Positions 1 through 11,863 of a DNA stretch of 64,000 nucleotides are shown piece after piece. Position 1 is the first letter of the stretch. Each line of letters begins with the position of its first letter. The position numbers and the translations under genes were made by a program. The notes under the pieces were generated by a model. The model saw only the letters and a list, made by a program, of their open reading frames with translations, had not been told where the DNA came from and ran no database searches. The stretch is from Ophioderma brevispina (taxonomy: Eukaryota > Echinodermata > Ophiuroidea > Amphilepidida > Ophiodermatidae): positions 1-64,000 of the forward strand of contig JAMKCH010014092.1 in the NCBI GenBank assembly GCA_023653785.1, read 5' to 3'.

Positions 1-468
1 AACCTAGGTTACACCTTCCCGTCAGTTTCAAATAAAGAAAATAGAAAACGCCCAATTGGGGGCATAATGTGTTAAAACTGATCCCCAAGTTATAAGCTTT
101 AATTTAACAGAGGTTACACCTTCCTGTCATTTCAAAAAAGAAAATAAAAAAACGTCCAAATTGGGCACAAAATGTGGTTAGAACCTGAATCCCCAAGTTA
201 TAGCTTTAATTTTAACATGGTTACACCTTCCTTTCATTTCAAATAAAGAAAAGGAAAAAACGCCAATTGGGCGCAAAAGTGTTAAACTGATCCCCAAGTT
301 AAAGCTTTAATTTAACATAGGTTACCCTTCCTATCATTTCAAATAAAGAAAATAGACAAAAAACGCCCAATTGGGCGGCAAAATGTGTTAAAACTGAATC
401 CTCCAATTCCTAAGCTTTAATTTAATGTAGGTTACACCTTCCTGTCTTTTCAAATAAAGATGTTACCT
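1..468. repeat. Tandem repeat, ~106-bp unit, ~4.4 copies
   Basis: The phrase AGGTTACACCTTCC recurs near 6, 111, 217, 319 and 429, so the period is about 102-110 bp. Each unit continues with TTTCAAATAAAGAAAA, a CGCCCAATTGGG palindrome and CCCCAAGTTATAAGC. Units differ by small indels. The array is cut by the left window edge, so its true length is unknown. Confidence 0.9.
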
Positions 469-3400
469 AAAACTTCGTCCTTAAAATAATATCAACACAA
501 TACCTGGTAAAAGCTTCAATCATTGCGTAGTAATATCTACGTGGCCTGATCATTTTCTTACTGTAGAACTCTCCTATTTGTTACTCCACCCTTTAATCTA
601 TCCCTGCAACGTTTTAACCAACTCCCATCAAAAAGCAAGTCTTCACAGAGACTAAAATCAAGAAATGCTTTTTTAAGGCCATTTCAAACATGCAATGATG
701 TATTCTTTGTCTGAAATTGCATCGCTTACACACCCACCACTAAAACTCCAAATTAATAGTAGTTACGTAGATCTTTTCATAAAAGAAACATTTAATGAAA
801 TGGACCTTCAGCTATAGAACTAGACTCCTTCGCAATTTTGAGAGCGTGTTTGCTATAGCAAGCGCCCTCATTCTGTCCACTATCAAAATGGCGGTCGTAG
901 CAACTGCATGTACTACGTGGTACGGCGTCCGGTAAGTATTTCCCCGGTGTAGTCTGTGTCACAGACTGCGAAAGGGATATTATCAAACTATATAGTACTG
1001 CGTCGAGAGATTCACGTTTATCAGTCTGTCATAGCGAATGTTTGCAAATGAAACTAAATCTCAAATACATGATCTCAGAAAACGAAGGAGATTTTTGCAT
1101 CAGAGGCCCGTTAGTATGTTTGTTTTGAATATGTACCGTAATTGGGTCTGAATCTATATAATCGCTATGGACCGCATCCCTTTTTCCACAATGCCTTTCG
1201 ACATTTCTCCAGTCTTGAGAATTTTCAACGCTGGTTTCAATTTACGCCAACTTTTTTTTTTCATTTAAGAACCAGGCCTACTTACGTACGGACCGCCGTA
1301 GCTACGTGGTAGCTGCGTGTCCATCCGACACTGTCTTATACGATATCCACTGCTCTATCTACCGCATCGTATCTTCGCCAGTGGGTACTGTTGGGCCAAA
1401 AGTGTCCTTTTTATTGGGGGGGGGGCAAAGCATCAAATCTGTAGATTTATAGTTTCTTCTATCCGGAGGAGGGGGCGGGGAAAGAATAGCTGCCGAATTG
1501 TTTTACAAAGCAATTTCTCTGAATAGGTGGTATTTGGTATTGATGAATATTATTTATTCAAATTGAATTCCTAATATTGGTTATATATTTGTTTTTTGAA
1601 TAAAAATGCAATATTCAGTAGAAATAAATCGATTTGAGGAAGTTTTGGGGGGGGGGGAGTGAATTTGCTGGCAAGTTACGGAAACCCAATTTTGTAAATA
1701 AAATAAAAACATGCTCTATTGAATTTACTAGTCTGAGGAGTAGTCAAACCAAGTACTTTTCATAAATGCAAGAGTGTTAGTACATGATTATGAAAAATAC
1801 CAACAAACCTTACCTACAAACACAATACTACCAATTGATGTTAAATGAACAACATGTGATACTCAACACAAACGGTAGGCCCTAAAGTGGCTGTCAAAAT
1901 TTCTCAGGCAAGATTGTGCCACTCGCAGTATTATGTGCGTCAACCCGAAGCACATAAGTGCTGACAGACCCGTTCACGCGAATGAATTGTGGAGGCGCAC
2001 GCTCGTATCGCATTCATTGCATATTTTGCGTGCGGACGGCTTGCTTGCGAAATTCTTGCCAAGTGCTGGATGAATACCTCATAGAGGATAGGAAGCCATA
2101 CAATACACCGTTTCAGGTGTGCCTCTGTGCAATGATTTTTGACACAAAGAAAGATTAAAAACGTTCAGGAAAACCGAATTTAATTTCTCAAACTTAATGC
2201 CAAAACTGCACCAGAAATACTCAAGAAATAAATAATCAACTTTTTGAGTTTTATCACCAATTTGTAGTAGTTGAGGCCAAATGTAGTGTATACAGGTATC
2301 CTGAATTTGGAAACATTTAGCAAATCTTTCAGTTTGGAATTTACTGCTAACTTATACTTCGAGTCTAGACATTCCTGTGTTACATAGACAAATAAATGAG
2401 TAATTGTGACTCAGAATGATATCGTAAATACTACATCAATGACTTTTTATAGTACTCAAAAATATTTTACTAATAAAGGCTCAAATTGTCATATATACCC
2501 TTAACGTAATTTTCATTTTGAAATGTTAACCCAAACATACATGTATTAACTACAAATTGCCAAAATGTACAAGTAATCATTTTCACACTTGTTGCGTGTA
2601 ACTTAATTAATTGTGGCAGTTGTCATCTTGACAATTAAGATTAGTAATAAACCAGACTCAATCAGCTAAGTTAATATTCAAAGTTATAATGACAAGAAAA
2701 CTCTTTTTTATTCCTTTCATGTTTTATATATTATTTGTGTCTTTAAGTAGCATTAATTAATTTGTAAATTAAATAATGTATACACGACTCCGACGCGACT
2801 ATTATCGCCCCTACGCCGTGGCGGCGCACTCAACCATCCGCCCATGACTGGGGCATCTTTTGCATTCTCGTATACACCGCTTACGTTGTACGGTGTTTTA
2901 CCACAAAGAAGCAAATTTTGACCATTCTGACGGCAAAAAACCAACACTATTTCACTGTTAACATTTTGTATATCATCATGGGCGGCTCAGGAAAAAATGT
3001 AAATTTCTTGGCTGCACAGATAGCGCGATAAAAAGTTTACAAAAATGGAAACGACTGCGTCGAATTCACTCGCTAATGACACAAATGAAACAATCAATCG
3101 TATCCATTTCGGTCTAAATACCACATTGTGACTCGCCGGTCATTTTCACGTTACTGATCGTCCAGGCGGAGCAATTCCTGCACAAACGAGACTAATTTTG
3201 TTCAGATCTCCGAAATCGATCACATGGCACGGAATTGTCCTTTCTAAACACAACAACCCCGCATCGGAAGATGCACGTTTTCAGCAAATACGATCGTCTT
3301 TGGGAACTATTCAATTTTTTACGTACACGGAAATATATCAACTTCTATTGTTACTTTATTTTTGTCTGATGTGTGAATTTTACGAAAAATTTTTTCTCAC

Positions 3401-3639
3401 GGGCAATTTTTACACGTATTCTAACCATAACGTTCATTTCTCAAGTCACGCAAAGTGGCGAGATAACCTTCATTTTACAATAAAAAAACATTAAGACACT
3501 TGCCCTGGATTTCCAGCTTTTATGCCAGTCCCTCACGACATCATCCTTCCATAAATCCATGTAAATAAACGGTGAAATTTGTTAACAATTGCAAAAAGGT
3601 AGTTGTAATTCTTTATTATCAGGATTAAGGGGCTTATAT
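469..3639. other. Intergenic stretch, no convincing gene
   Basis: The short ORFs here have no recognisable domain. Poly-G runs occur near 1,418 and 1,649. The only gene-like signal is a possible first exon at 888-931, listed separately. The segment near 2,760-3,500 is GC-richer and has moderate ORFs, but I recognise nothing in them. Confidence 0.5.
888..931 (+). other. Candidate first coding exon (weak)
   Basis: An ATG in strong Kozak context (CAAAATGG) opens 14 codons, M-A-V-V-A-T-A-C-T-T-W-Y-G-V, and runs straight into a strong donor, CCG|GTAAGTATT. AAAATGGCGG also resembles the YY1-type initiator found at many animal housekeeping promoters. I found no second exon in phase, so this may be chance. 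Confidence 0.2.
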
Positions 3640-4015
3640 TGTCGTTCGTTAAAGTCTGACCTGCAGGATTTCGAAATTTATTTTTTTGTGTAATAATGAA
3701 AAATGTCACTAGAACTAAAGATAGTAACCTAAATGCACAATTCCGCAACTTTATATGATCGGATTGTTTGCGTTGATGCAGTAAACACGTTATGTGTAGA
3801 TTACGTCCCATAGGATACTGTGATATAACAAAAATTCCGGATCCGGAATTTTTATAACGAAAGGGGTTGTGATTTTCTATATGAAGGATTCGATTTAAGC
3901 TTACAATTTCACACAGTGGATTTTAGTATATGACAAGCAATTATGTAAAATGCAAAAAACACGATTTTTTTGGAAATTGAGGGCGCCCCTCCTCGGAATC
4001 TCTGAGTCGCCTTTA
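3640..4015 (-). repeat. Dispersed repeat, inverted copy of 60,475-60,850
   Basis: Reading this segment on the opposite strand reproduces the order of landmarks at 60.5-60.85 kb: the CTCTGAGTC / GAGGGCGCC block, TCGTGTTTTTTGCAT, a CACTGTGTGAAATTG block, a GGATCCGGAAT core and a TAGTTCTAGTGAC block. The core here is a perfect 24-bp palindrome (AAAAATTCCGGA and its complement, 3,830-3,853). It looks like a non-autonomous element. I could not define terminal repeats or target duplications. Confidence 0.8.
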
Positions 4016-4212
4016 GGCATTGCGCGTGTGGTGTACTGTGTCATGTCTGTTTGGTGGCGGGATGTCCCCCCAGTAATGCGCGACGTATATGTTTCCTTTC
4101 GAGGCTTCCCCCGTCGGATTCGTGTATATGAATTCCAATGTTAATTGTTAGATTTCTCGGAAAGGTGTAGCGTGGTGTGGGGTGAAGTAATTGGTTTCAT
4201 ATAAGCAGGTCC

Positions 4213-4222
4213 GGGGGGGGGG

Positions 4223-4261
<39 letters not shown>

Positions 4262-4268
4262 GGGGGGT

Positions 4269-4301
<33 letters not shown>
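4213..4301 (+). repeat. Very long poly-G tract (~89 bp)
   Basis: The tract is almost pure G with a few T interruptions (TTGG and GGTGG). It can form several consecutive G-quadruplexes and is a likely site of replication slippage or assembly error, so its exact length should not be trusted. Confidence 0.95.
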
Positions 4302-4304
<3 letters not shown>

Positions 4305-4319
4305 GTGTATATAGTCAGT

Positions 4320-4511
4320 TTCTCGTGTGACTGGGTGTCCTACCACCCATCTGTCTATATTTGTGTTCTCCATTGAGTGCTGTATGCCTCATTTGTTTCA
4401 GCACTGTACCCAATGGCCCCATCGTCACAGGTCACGGTTTATTCCTCCATGTTGCTATGGTAGCTAGGAACTCTCTCTCGATGGGGGACACTCAGTTTTT
4501 CTTTACACTGG
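4320..4511 (+). mobile_element. MITE, CCGGTGT-ended family, diverged copy
   Basis: The segment CTCCATTGAGTGCTGTAT...CAGCACTGTACCCAA...GCTATGGTAGCTAGGA...GGGGGACACTC...CTTTACACTGG parallels 22,467-22,649 in order and orientation. The left end is blurred next to the poly-G tract, which may have expanded within the element. Confidence 0.7.
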
Positions 4512-4746
4512 TTTGATTTCAATTAATGACTACCAGATTAATTTGACAGTTTCAATTAAAATTAACCGTATTCGCATAATGCAATGTACAAACATAGTAA
4601 ACCTCAAAACCTTTCTTTTTTCGTTTTCCCTCTTTTCTTTTACCTATTTCCCCACATTCCTACTGTCCTACAAATTAATTTGATTCCAGCAACTTAGTCC
4701 TTAGTAATTGGACTAACAGATAATTTTTGTGTACTTTCCTACACTG

Positions 4747-5490
4747 ATGAATACTTTATTCAATCTCTTCCATCTAGTCATAAGGATTCCAAAATGTTAG
4801 AACTTTTGTACATCTTATGGCCATTGGTTTGAAGTTATAGGGTAAAAATGGCTAAATGGTAAAAAAGGGTCAATTTCTATTTGTACAGGGGTCAAAATCA
4901 GAAGTTGCTCCCAATTTTGGTAAAATGAAAGACTTGTCATCTAGCTTAATGTGTCAAAATAAGGAATAGTTTGTACCATCTCATATGCTTAGTTACCATG
5001 TTTATGCGACAAAAGGTCATAGGGCAACAAATCCAATTGGTGTTGACCTTCTTTGACCTATCCTCGTAAGTAGCTTTAACATAATCAAACTTAGGAGTCC
5101 TCTTACCTCAGGCATAATTTACAAGTATTTAAAATATAATCAGATTAACTTTAATGGTTGACCCCTGTACAAAATTGAGATTGACATTTTTTAACCATTT
5201 TTGTAATTTTTACCCTATACTCCAAACCAATGGTCGTAGGTGGTACAAACTATACATTTTTGGAATCCTTCTGATTAGATGGACAATATGCCATACATTT
5301 CAACATGATTGGGGCATTTGACCCCTGTGTAAACTTAAATTGGCCCCTATTGAAAAAGTGATACCACAATTTGAGAGTACTACCTACCTAGCATTGATGT
5401 AGAGGGTCCATACTAACTACCAAAGGTGTTAAAACTTTTCTGTAGTGGGGGGGGGGGGTAAACGAACTCCTTAAATAAGACCCCTATGAT
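4747..5490. mobile_element. Fold-back (long imperfect palindrome), family A
   Basis: The left arm (CATCTAGTCATAAGGATTCC ... GGCCATTGGTTTGAAG ... TTGTACAGGGGTCAA) reappears inverted as TTGACCCCTGTACAAAATTG ... CTCCAAACCAATGGTCG ... TTTGGAATCC. The centre is near 5,030, by CAACAAATCCAATTGGTGTTG. The right half extends past the paired left half to about 5,490, and that part is shared with the element at 34.27-34.7 kb. Confidence 0.8.
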
Positions 5491-6400
5491 ATTTGGCTCC
5501 TGCTCTACTTGTAATTAAATTTGACAAGGAAAACAAATGGTACTTGAATGCAAGCGTGCTCAAAATGAACAACGTTTCAATGCCCACAATATACAAATAA
5601 AATCATTTTCAAATTTTAGATAATAAGTTCATAATTCACTAAAACTTCATTCGCCGATATCTCGAAATGTGACTTTTGGCTGATTGGCCTGTTTGGAAAA
5701 TTCGTGACGAAATGATGCGTGCAGCAGACAATGGAGAACACAATGGATAGATGTCTGGTAGTTCTTCTGGTGGAAATCTCCGTAGGGACGCTGTAATTCA
5801 TGGCAACGAAATGAAAAGGGCGCACAAAGAGCTAGTGATGTTTACGTTTTTGAAGCCTCTTGGTGAAATTGCATCTTTTATTTACAACATTAACAGAAAA
5901 CTATTTTATTCGATAGAGGAGGCGGCACCTGTCCTTCGGGCTCTATGACGTTTCGACATCGAGTAGGCCTATTAGCTAATTCGTGAATAAGTTTATTTGA
6001 ATTACTTACAATGATACAGAAACAGATAATAAAATGTACATAAAATACAAACAATTAATTTACACAATGCAACCAGTTGTATAAGCCTGATTCTTAACAT
6101 TACCAGTCTTCCTGCTTGTTTTGTTATGTTTTTTGTATTGCGTATTTTATCCTTTGGTAAAGACGCATTACAAATGCCTCACCGAACTAGTAAAAGATGA
6201 AGATGAGGAAGGCATGTTGGTCTACCTTTACAGATGTGCGAAACAAGGGTTGAATTAGGAGTCTGTCATGCAGGTCTTTCCACACCAATTTCCCTCCCCT
6301 GCCAATCTGAAGCTGTGGGGAAAGACCAATCTAGGACTCTGCCAATTATGACATCATCGTCATTGCACATCGTTCCACATCCTGAATTGTTGTAGCTACT
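5491..6400. other. Intergenic, nothing recognised
   Basis: AT-rich unique sequence with short ORFs on both strands. I see no splice-supported coding exon or repeat. Confidence 0.4.
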
Positions 6401-7000
6401 CATTACAAAGCGGAAGATACAACGGCGCCATACCAAACACTAAGCCATTCGCCACATCTGGCATTGTACGTCATAGAGGCAAACCAGAAAAAATCATCAC
6501 ACCTGATAATCTAAACTCCATCTCTACAATACCTTTCGCAGCTGCTGATGGTAAACAACCTATTCGAAATTCAGTTTTACCAATGCCAAAGACAGAGTCT
6601 ACCAACATTCTGAGAAGGCCAATGACTGAATATTCCTGATGGATGGGGAACCCAAACCAATAGTGGTTCCCTCCTGAACGCTAAGAGACCAGATATCACC
6701 ATCTTCTCTACCAAAACAAAGACCCCATCATAAAAATCATTCGCTTGACGGTCGATACTAAACTTCCATTAAAATTAGGAAGCAGAGGTTTCTGCAATAA
6801 TCAGTCTACAAATGCCTTGCATCCTTGCATCAATCGCATCTCCTACCTAGTTGGAAAAATGCCCTAGAACAACCCGGCTACTACACTAGTTTAATCTGTA
6901 ATATATGGAGAACAACTTTAAATACCTGTGAGCTGTCAGTAACGGAGAAACCATCCATTATGACCATTTTACCCAAAGAGGAAAACACTATGATCCCTCC
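6400..7000 (+). pseudogene. Possible decayed retroelement ORF (weak)
   Basis: Forward translation, in shifting frames, gives a phrase like KRPDITIFSTKTK followed by LTVDTKLPLK. This resembles the RPDxxxW(S)xxxK...ELTVPWE segment common in animal retroelement-linked ORFs, and it is preceded by a stretch resembling GRYxWRHNxVL. Several frame changes and stops break it. It could equally be chance similarity. Confidence 0.25.
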
Positions 7001-7004
7001 GGCT

Positions 7005-7220
7005 CAAGTGCGTACCAGCGGGGGGGTGGGGGGCAGGGGGTTTTGGGCGAGAGCCCCCCCCCACCAAACCCTTGCCCCCCCCCCTTCCGCCCCCCAAATG
7101 AACTGACCTTTTGTACAGTGTCTATGGCAGAAAGGACCCAAATTTGCCCCCTCAAAAAAAGTCTTGGCAGCCCCCCCCACCTTCAGCCCCCCATTTGTAA
7201 AAGGTCTGGTTACGCCCCTG
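7005..7220. mobile_element. hAT-like MITE with GTACCAG/CTGGTTACG termini
   Basis: The left end CAAGTGCGTACCAG pairs with the right end CTGGTTACGCCCCTG. The interior is filled with G- and C-runs. The flanking 8-mers CTCCGGCT and CTCCTCTT agree at 5 of 8 positions, a weak match to the 8-bp target duplication of hAT elements. A better-preserved relative is at 60,184-60,383. Confidence 0.6.
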
Positions 7221-7992
7221 CTCCTCTTCAGGCCCATCACCATGATCACACTAAACCGCGAAATGGGTATTCTCGCTCAAGAACCATCAACTACCTGACA
7301 ATAAAGCAATTATCTCGGATCCATTCGGAAGGGTTTCATGGAGAAATATCAGGATGTGTTGAACATACAGAAACACTACTAAAATGCTCCAAGATGCAAA
7401 AAGAATGGTAAACCATTTGTGACAACATGGCTGGACCCGTAAAATGCACCACACAATCGTGTACCGTTTGCTTTAGAGTGGTATCAGTTTCGACCACATT
7501 AGGAAAGAGCAGATGTGTCAAACCAAGTGAATAGACCACGATTGAATACAGTGCATGATAAGAGTCTGCTAAGGCTGCACTCTCTGCATCCTGTTCTTGG
7601 GCTTTCTTTATCTGTGTTTTCTTGATATCCTAGACCAGTCCAAACACCTCGGGTACTGCATGAGTTAGATCTGACATCATAATCTGTCAAAGCAGATGAC
7701 CTGACCCTCGTTAGCTAGTATCCTAGACGGATATCAAGAACTTGTAAATACAGTGAACAACTGTTCTCAAGTGGACACGGCTATGAAAGGCCAACCAAAC
7801 AACAAGCCTTATTCTGAAAAAGTTTACATTGCAAACCCCAATCTATCCATTTCAGCTATTTCAAGGAATTTTGTATTTTGGTTGACATATGTACCGTGTT
7901 TTTCCCTCTTAATTGGGCATGTAACAAGTGTTAGCATGGTTGCCTAAGGAATTTACATTCCTCTAATTTCTGATACAGCTATTTGTTGATAT

Positions 7993-7998
7993 TTTATT
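7993..7998 (-). promoter_or_regulatory. Polyadenylation signal AATAAA for the MCT-like gene
   Basis: AATAAA on the minus strand lies about 65 nt beyond the proposed stop codon at 8,064-8,066, a normal distance. It supports that exon being a true 3' end. Confidence 0.5.
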
Positions 7999-8063
7999 CG
8001 CCTTAAAGCATAAACTACAAAAATACTGACCCTAGCCGTTATACTTGCTTAAGACCCGCGTGT

Positions 8064-8146
8064 TTAGTAAAGTATGATATTTAATATGCTGCCAAACCAT
8101 CCAAAACACCACACGGCCCATAGAACTAGCTTGTAGTTTCCTGGCA
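8064..8146 (-). CDS. MCT-like transporter, candidate last exon (TM12)
   Basis: The reading PGNYKLVLWAVWCFGWFGS-ILNIILY-stop matches the end of SLC16 transporters, where the last membrane helix follows a G(D/N)YK...WA motif. Human MCT1 has GDYKYTYWA at this place. The preceding exon ends in phase 1, and the AG at 8,148-8,147 (GAAG|TGCC) restores the frame to give AGYLG-V-PGNYK. The stronger acceptor TTTTTTTTCAG| at 8,165-8,164 would put the exon out of phase, which is the main objection. With this exon the coding total is 1,245 nt, exactly divisible by three, or 414 residues. An AATAAA follows. The intron from 14,484 would be about 6.3 kb and holds a LINE and several MITEs. Confidence 0.5.
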
Positions 8147-8625
8147 CTTCACCGAGTTTAAACCTGAAAAAAAATACACAAACAAATTAGGCACTGCGTC
8201 ATTCAGAGGACTATAATTGTATCTTAAATTCGTATGATAATTAGGCTAATAACGTTGCTGCTCTATGGCCCATAGTGATGATGTAATCCTAGAGACACTG
8301 GCAAAACAATTTGAAAAATAGTACGCCCTCAAGAATTGTTTCAAATGTTAATATTTGCATGGTTGTAAACCTTCATAAAGATTAGCCCTCCACTGAAATT
8401 AGCCCAAATCAGCGCCCTTACGGTAACCAGAACGATTTGTAATCACTCCAGCAAGTGCTTTTATTCACAGAATAATCAACGATATCCGGTAACAAATGTC
8501 CGATTGTGATCGAAAAATACATTTAATATTATTAAATATTACATATCTCCATATTGGAACAATTTTGACCTATTCGAAGGTCAAAAAAGGCTGCATCCCC
8601 CGCACCAACCTGTTGAGAGTGGTGG

Positions 8626-8790
8626 CCGGTGTAGAAGTAATTATTGTCCGGCGTACTCATCGTCCGGAACATGTGAACAATAGGGCAATCGATTCAGTTA
8701 CTCTTCACGTAACATTAGTTCACACTTTATTTCCGTTATCGTCTATGGTAGCCCGGACCATGACTCCTGACAATCTCTGCTTTCAACCGG
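8626..8790 (+). mobile_element. MITE, CCGGTGTAGAAGTAATTAT family, copy 1
   Basis: The element starts CCGGTGTAGAAGTAATTATT and ends with the imperfect inverse GCTTTCAACCGG. It shares about 160 bp in the same order with 31,192-31,370 (CGATTCAG..ACTCTTCACG.AACATTAGTT...CGTCTATG..GCCCGGAC). It directly abuts a second copy. Confidence 0.75.
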
Positions 8791-8951
8791 GTGGAGATAT
8801 AGTTCTTCGGGCTCACAGTCCTGGAAAAATGGTACAATAGGGCAGTCGTTCAGTTGACTCTTCACCAAACCTTAAGTTTCACGCTTTATTCCGTTGTCGT
8901 CTATGGACCCGGACTATGATACCTGTCGACTATGGATTACTTTCACACCGG
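8787..8951 (+). mobile_element. MITE, same family, copy 2 (back-to-back)
   Basis: This copy begins CCGGGTGGAGATATAGTTC, sharing its CCGG with the end of copy 1. It continues TTCAGTTGACTCTTCAC...GTTTCACGCTTTATTCCGTT...CCCGGACTAT and ends ACTTTCACACCGG. Two copies fused through one terminus suggest insertion of the element into its own end. Confidence 0.7.
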
Positions 8952-9679
8952 TACAGGAATAAGAACCTTTGGTCATCATAGCTAAAATTGACGTAGGGAT
9001 GTGGAGTTCATGAAAACAAGTGAACACAAAATTAAAAAGGTGGCAAGTTGTTATGACTCCATTTCAAAATGGCAAGCCATCTTACAGGTAAAAACACTAA
9101 GAAGACAATTTTTGGTGGAATTTTTGTTTTGTCACACACACAAGGAGTCGCGACAGGAGTCCACATATGCAAACCCACACACACCTTCGATATTCTCTAC
9201 ATGTAAAATCTTGGGGGGGGGGGGGGGATCTTGGCCTTATGGTAAGGGGATTTCTTCGTGTAGGGCCATAACTAAAAAAATATATTTTTCTGTAGAATTT
9301 TAAATGGTGGTACACATGGAACTCTTTCCATAGTTCACTAAACTCTTCCCAACACATTAAATGTTACATACAAAAACCTTATATCTCTTATTATATATCA
9401 AGGAAGGTTGGTTTGGTAGAACCGAATGCCCTTTTTTTCATCTTTCATGCTGCCGCACTAAAAAGGCTCCTCAGAGATCTGTTTTTAGGGACCTTACAAA
9501 ATACGTAATATGTTTTGTTTACTTTACGTCCAGAAAATGTTCTCTGACGACTTGAAGTTCTGTTTAATTCATACCCCCAACTTGATCTACCCATAGTAAC
9601 GTCAACATTTGGACCACTCTGCAACGTCGCTAACTTAGTCAACGTCGCGAACACGTTTTATGTAGAATTTGAATCTAGT

Positions 9680-11430
9680 CCAGGATTTGGATGAAAATAA
9701 AACCAGGTACATTAAAAGGTTTAAACCTATCATTGCTGTCCCCTTTACTTCATATCTTTAATTTACAATACCAACTGGTGTTTTTCCTAATCAGCTTAAA
9801 GTTTCAAAGTTAGTCCATTTTCAAACGGATAGATGTCCAATAATTCAAAATTACCGTCCATTATCTGTAAATCTTCCGGCCTTCTCTAAAATCTTTGAAC
9901 GACTAATTCATAATAGACTTTATAATTTGTAATCTCGCGTTAAAAGTTACCTGCACCACCGTCCAATGTGGTTTTCGTAAGAACTATTCCTCCTATAATG
10001 GCAGTTTTGGAAGCATACAGTGAAATTATTACTAATCTTGACAAGAAAAACCATGTTTTTTGGGTATCTTTTTGGACTTTCGAAAGGCTTTGGAACACCA
10101 TTAGCCAGACATTCTTCTTTATAAACTTCTATCTGAGGTGTCAGCGGTGTAGCCCTCGAGTGGTTTCAAAAACTACTTAACAGATAGAACCAATATGTGG
10201 TCTTATAATAATCTTAAGATCAAATACGAATCAACGTCCGTTACGGTGTGCCACAGGGGCTCTATCTTGGGCCCTCTTTTGTTTTATTTACGTTAATGAT
10301 ATTTTTTATCATCAACGAAGATGTCTTTTATATGTTTGCTGATGATACAATTTAATTATATCCCATCGTAAATTTTAATAATCTCGTTTCAATAACAAGA
10401 TTACTGAACTTTCAGGAATATTTCATCTTGGTTTAAATCAAACAAAATGTCGCTTAATATTAATAACCAATTATACTGTCTTCAGAAATAAATACAGTAA
10501 TAGTACATATCACAATATTCAGGTATCGATTGATAACAATGAAATTAAAGGGTCAAGGACACCAAATTTCTGGGCATTTTCATTGATGAATGTCTTACTT
10601 GAATATCCACCTATTACATCGCTTAACATAGTCCTCTAAATTAAACGGTATTTTATTTCGATGAAAACATGTCTACCACAGATATTCTTTATACTTTGTA
10701 TACCACCTTGGTACTTCCTTCTTAAACTTATTTAATATTGTTTGGGCTGCTGGAAACAACTGCCCCCACTTGAATACTATATTAAAAAAGCAAAAAAATT
10801 CATGAGGTTATGGCACTGGTTCCCACTGGCTTGCTCATTCCTTACCTTTATTTAAACCATAAATGCTCTTACCATTTATGACATCCATAGAAGCAGAAGG
10901 CGATTTTTATGCAAGTTTCTCACCACGTTCTTCTTATAAACTTTAACCCATATTTCGCATGAATGTTTCTTATCATAACTCATGCCACAAGGGCCGCTCA
11001 TTCATTACGCCCTTCTTACTTTAACACTAATCTGGCTATGAATACGATACTCCATCATGGCCTATATATGGAATTCCTATCTCGATATCTTAAACATTCT
11101 CCGTACTCTTCCCATTTTAAGAAACATTACAAGAAATATCTTGTTTTAAGCGTATACTAGTATCTGCCAACATATTATGTCTCGCATTTTATGTAAATAT
11201 ATTATGTATTTATTATATACTAATTGTAATCATGAATATCCAACAGTCCTATACACTTTTCTCGTCCTGTTTGTCTTGCACCTGATATCAGCATGTTTTC
11301 AATGTCTGTCGTTGTGATATGGTGGCCGTCCTCACGGCTTGCCATTTATTTCGGTCAACCTACCAATGTATTTTACTTTATTGTTTAATATATGTCATTT
11401 GGTAAATAAACTGCAACTGCAACTAATTTG
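9680..11430 (+). pseudogene. Decayed CR1/jockey-like LINE, reverse transcriptase
   Basis: Forward translation shows, in order, a thumb/finger motif resembling NYRPLSVNLPAFSKIFERLI (about 9,850-9,910), QCGFRKNYSS (9,965), a GIFLDFRKA-like motif (10,060), GVPQG..LGPLLF (10,240, frameshifted) and the catalytic FADDT (10,338). A C-terminal tail and a 3' end follow, with AATAAA and short tandem TGCAAC units (11,405-11,426), typical of CR1-clade elements. Stops and frameshifts show it is dead. No endonuclease domain is visible, so the copy is 5'-truncated. It lies inside the proposed last intron of the MCT-like gene, in antisense. Confidence 0.85.
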
Positions 11431-11829
11431 AAGCGGCAATATTAGATTTGGGCAGAACGTTTATTTACTTATAACGTGTTGAAACCGGTCAGAAAGTGAC
11501 TTTCAAGAACTTCGAATAACTAATAACATGATTAGAATGTTCTTTGGATGTTTGCAAAGTTTCTGGCCAAACCCTATTCATCTTGACTTTGGCAACTTGT
11601 GAGAACGTTATGTGTTTCCTGGGAAATCCGAGCGTGCTCGCGCTGGGCGGCAGAGGATGAAATTGGAGGGATTCTCCATATTCTGTGTTTTGGTCTTTTG
11701 CTACGCCAGGACATGTTTTGTATGGCATAAAGATCCCGGTTACGTACATCCAGTCCTATCCTCTAGCTCTTCCTTCATGGCACAGGTCTCAGATCATATA
11801 ACAGATAATCTAGTTTATTGCAAGCATTC

Positions 11830-11863
11830 AAAGGCGTCTTGTCTTTTACGACAAGACGCCTTT
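11830..11863. repeat. Perfect 14-bp hairpin followed by T-run
   Basis: AAAGGCGTCTTGTC, loop TTTTAC, then the exact inverse GACAAGACGCCTTT, followed by more T. The shape copies a bacterial rho-independent terminator, but the context is eukaryotic. More likely it is a small palindrome or a snapback remnant. Confidence 0.8.

Noticed and set aside
4191..4376. Poly-glycine ORF
   Set aside because: It is the poly-G tract read in frame.
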